41,175 nucleotides of DNA from Bacteroidales bacterium. Lineage in GTDB: Bacteria; Bacteroidota; Bacteroidia; Bacteroidales; P3. This document shows positions 41,158 to 41,175 of the stretch, piece by piece. The translations under genes were made by a program, and so were the position numbers. Position 1 is the stretch's first letter. Each line of letters opens with the position of its first letter. Under the pieces are notes generated by a model. That model was not told the DNA's origin and did not search any database. It was given only the letters and a program-made list of their open reading frames with translations. Location: assembly GCA_017448905.1 (NCBI GenBank), contig JAFSKP010000053.1, positions 1 through 41,175 of the forward strand, written 5' to 3'.

Positions 41158-41175
41158 AGCCAGTGGATCTTCGGC

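Larger units (their letters stand above)
40745..41175 (+). pseudogene. nifJ: nifJ (pyruvate:ferredoxin oxidoreductase) 3' fragment, broken, cut by window end
   Basis: Pieces in the order of the NifJ C-terminal third: QMRDRVERIMKE, stop, then AEIKALFQEWIDNRE, KEIADKLIPLMEAC, ICKQLLALKSYIVKK and SQWIFG, which in NifJ is followed by GDGWAYD. The 5' two thirds of the gene are missing; the acyltransferase ends two bases earlier. It carries an in-frame TGA, a 26-residue-like insert before AEIKALF, a frameshifting insert after MEAC, and a 69-bp in-frame insert (41089-41157) between KK and SQWIFG. The inserts contain palindromic elements. An intact nifJ is expected elsewhere in this anaerobe. Identity is supported by the motifs; decay is evident. 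Confidence 0.75.

Overview
The window looks like a chromosomal segment of an anaerobic member of the Bacteroidales (Bacteroidota). The evidence is the recurrent TAnnTTTG -7 promoter boxes (one with a well-spaced TTTG -33 box), the weak Shine-Dalgarno signals, the zinc-free type B L31, an HU/SPOR protein, DUF2147 and DUF3791/DUF3990 proteins, and the anaerobe genes hydE and nifJ (a fragment). I cannot place the genus. I saw no rRNA, tRNA or CRISPR array.

Left part (1-3.3 kb, minus strand): an intact RecD/Dda-like helicase overlaps the decayed 3' end of an AlbA_2-type ATP-binding gene. Behind it lie an IS5-type transposase remnant and a secreted DUF2147 protein. Centre left (3.5-20.8 kb, minus strand): one tightly packed eight-gene operon, read from right to left. 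Its genes are an N6-adenine methyltransferase (HsdM-like), a specificity subunit (HsdS), an AlbA_2/winged-helix ATP-binding regulator, and a 1389-residue protein with NERD, pseudokinase, active kinase and P-loop segments. They are followed by a 520-residue protein of unknown fold, a 1787-residue PD-(D/E)XK plus HerA/FtsK-type ATPase, a PP2C phosphatase, and a small protein. Most junctions are ATGA overlaps or 0-8 bp gaps. This is a phosphorylation-controlled, methylation-linked defence island. From memory it is closest to the Methylation-Associated Defense System (MADS; kinase MAD6, MAD7, ATPase MAD8) and also recalls PglW of type 2 BREX and DptH of Dnd systems. The AlbA_2, PP2C and terminal small genes make the composition worth checking. 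No classical HsdR is present; the natural reading is that the methyltransferase marks self and the HerA-nuclease is the effector.

Middle (21-34.9 kb) is mostly core chromosome: a lipoprotein, then hydE and glmM overlapping on the minus strand. On the plus strand come a deoxynucleoside kinase, kdsB, a frameshifted HU/SPOR protein, trmB, yebC/pmpR, rsmI, a secreted YD-repeat-like protein, rpmE2 and lon, with one opposed receiver-like gene. The gaps hold arrays of 7-bp GTGAATR units that begin inside stop codons, and 8-bp CAATCAAG units that abut start codons.

Right part (35-41.2 kb) is accessory and scarred: an RHS pseudogene, an IS1380 transposase remnant, a three-gene DUF3791-DUF3990 toxin-antitoxin-like module, a long hairpin with an alternative terminator, an OafA-like acyltransferase, and a broken 3' fragment of nifJ. 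The nifJ fragment is interrupted by palindromic inserts. The same element family occurs about 38 kb away in the AlbA_2 remnant. A different pair of perfect palindromes sits in frame inside hsdS.
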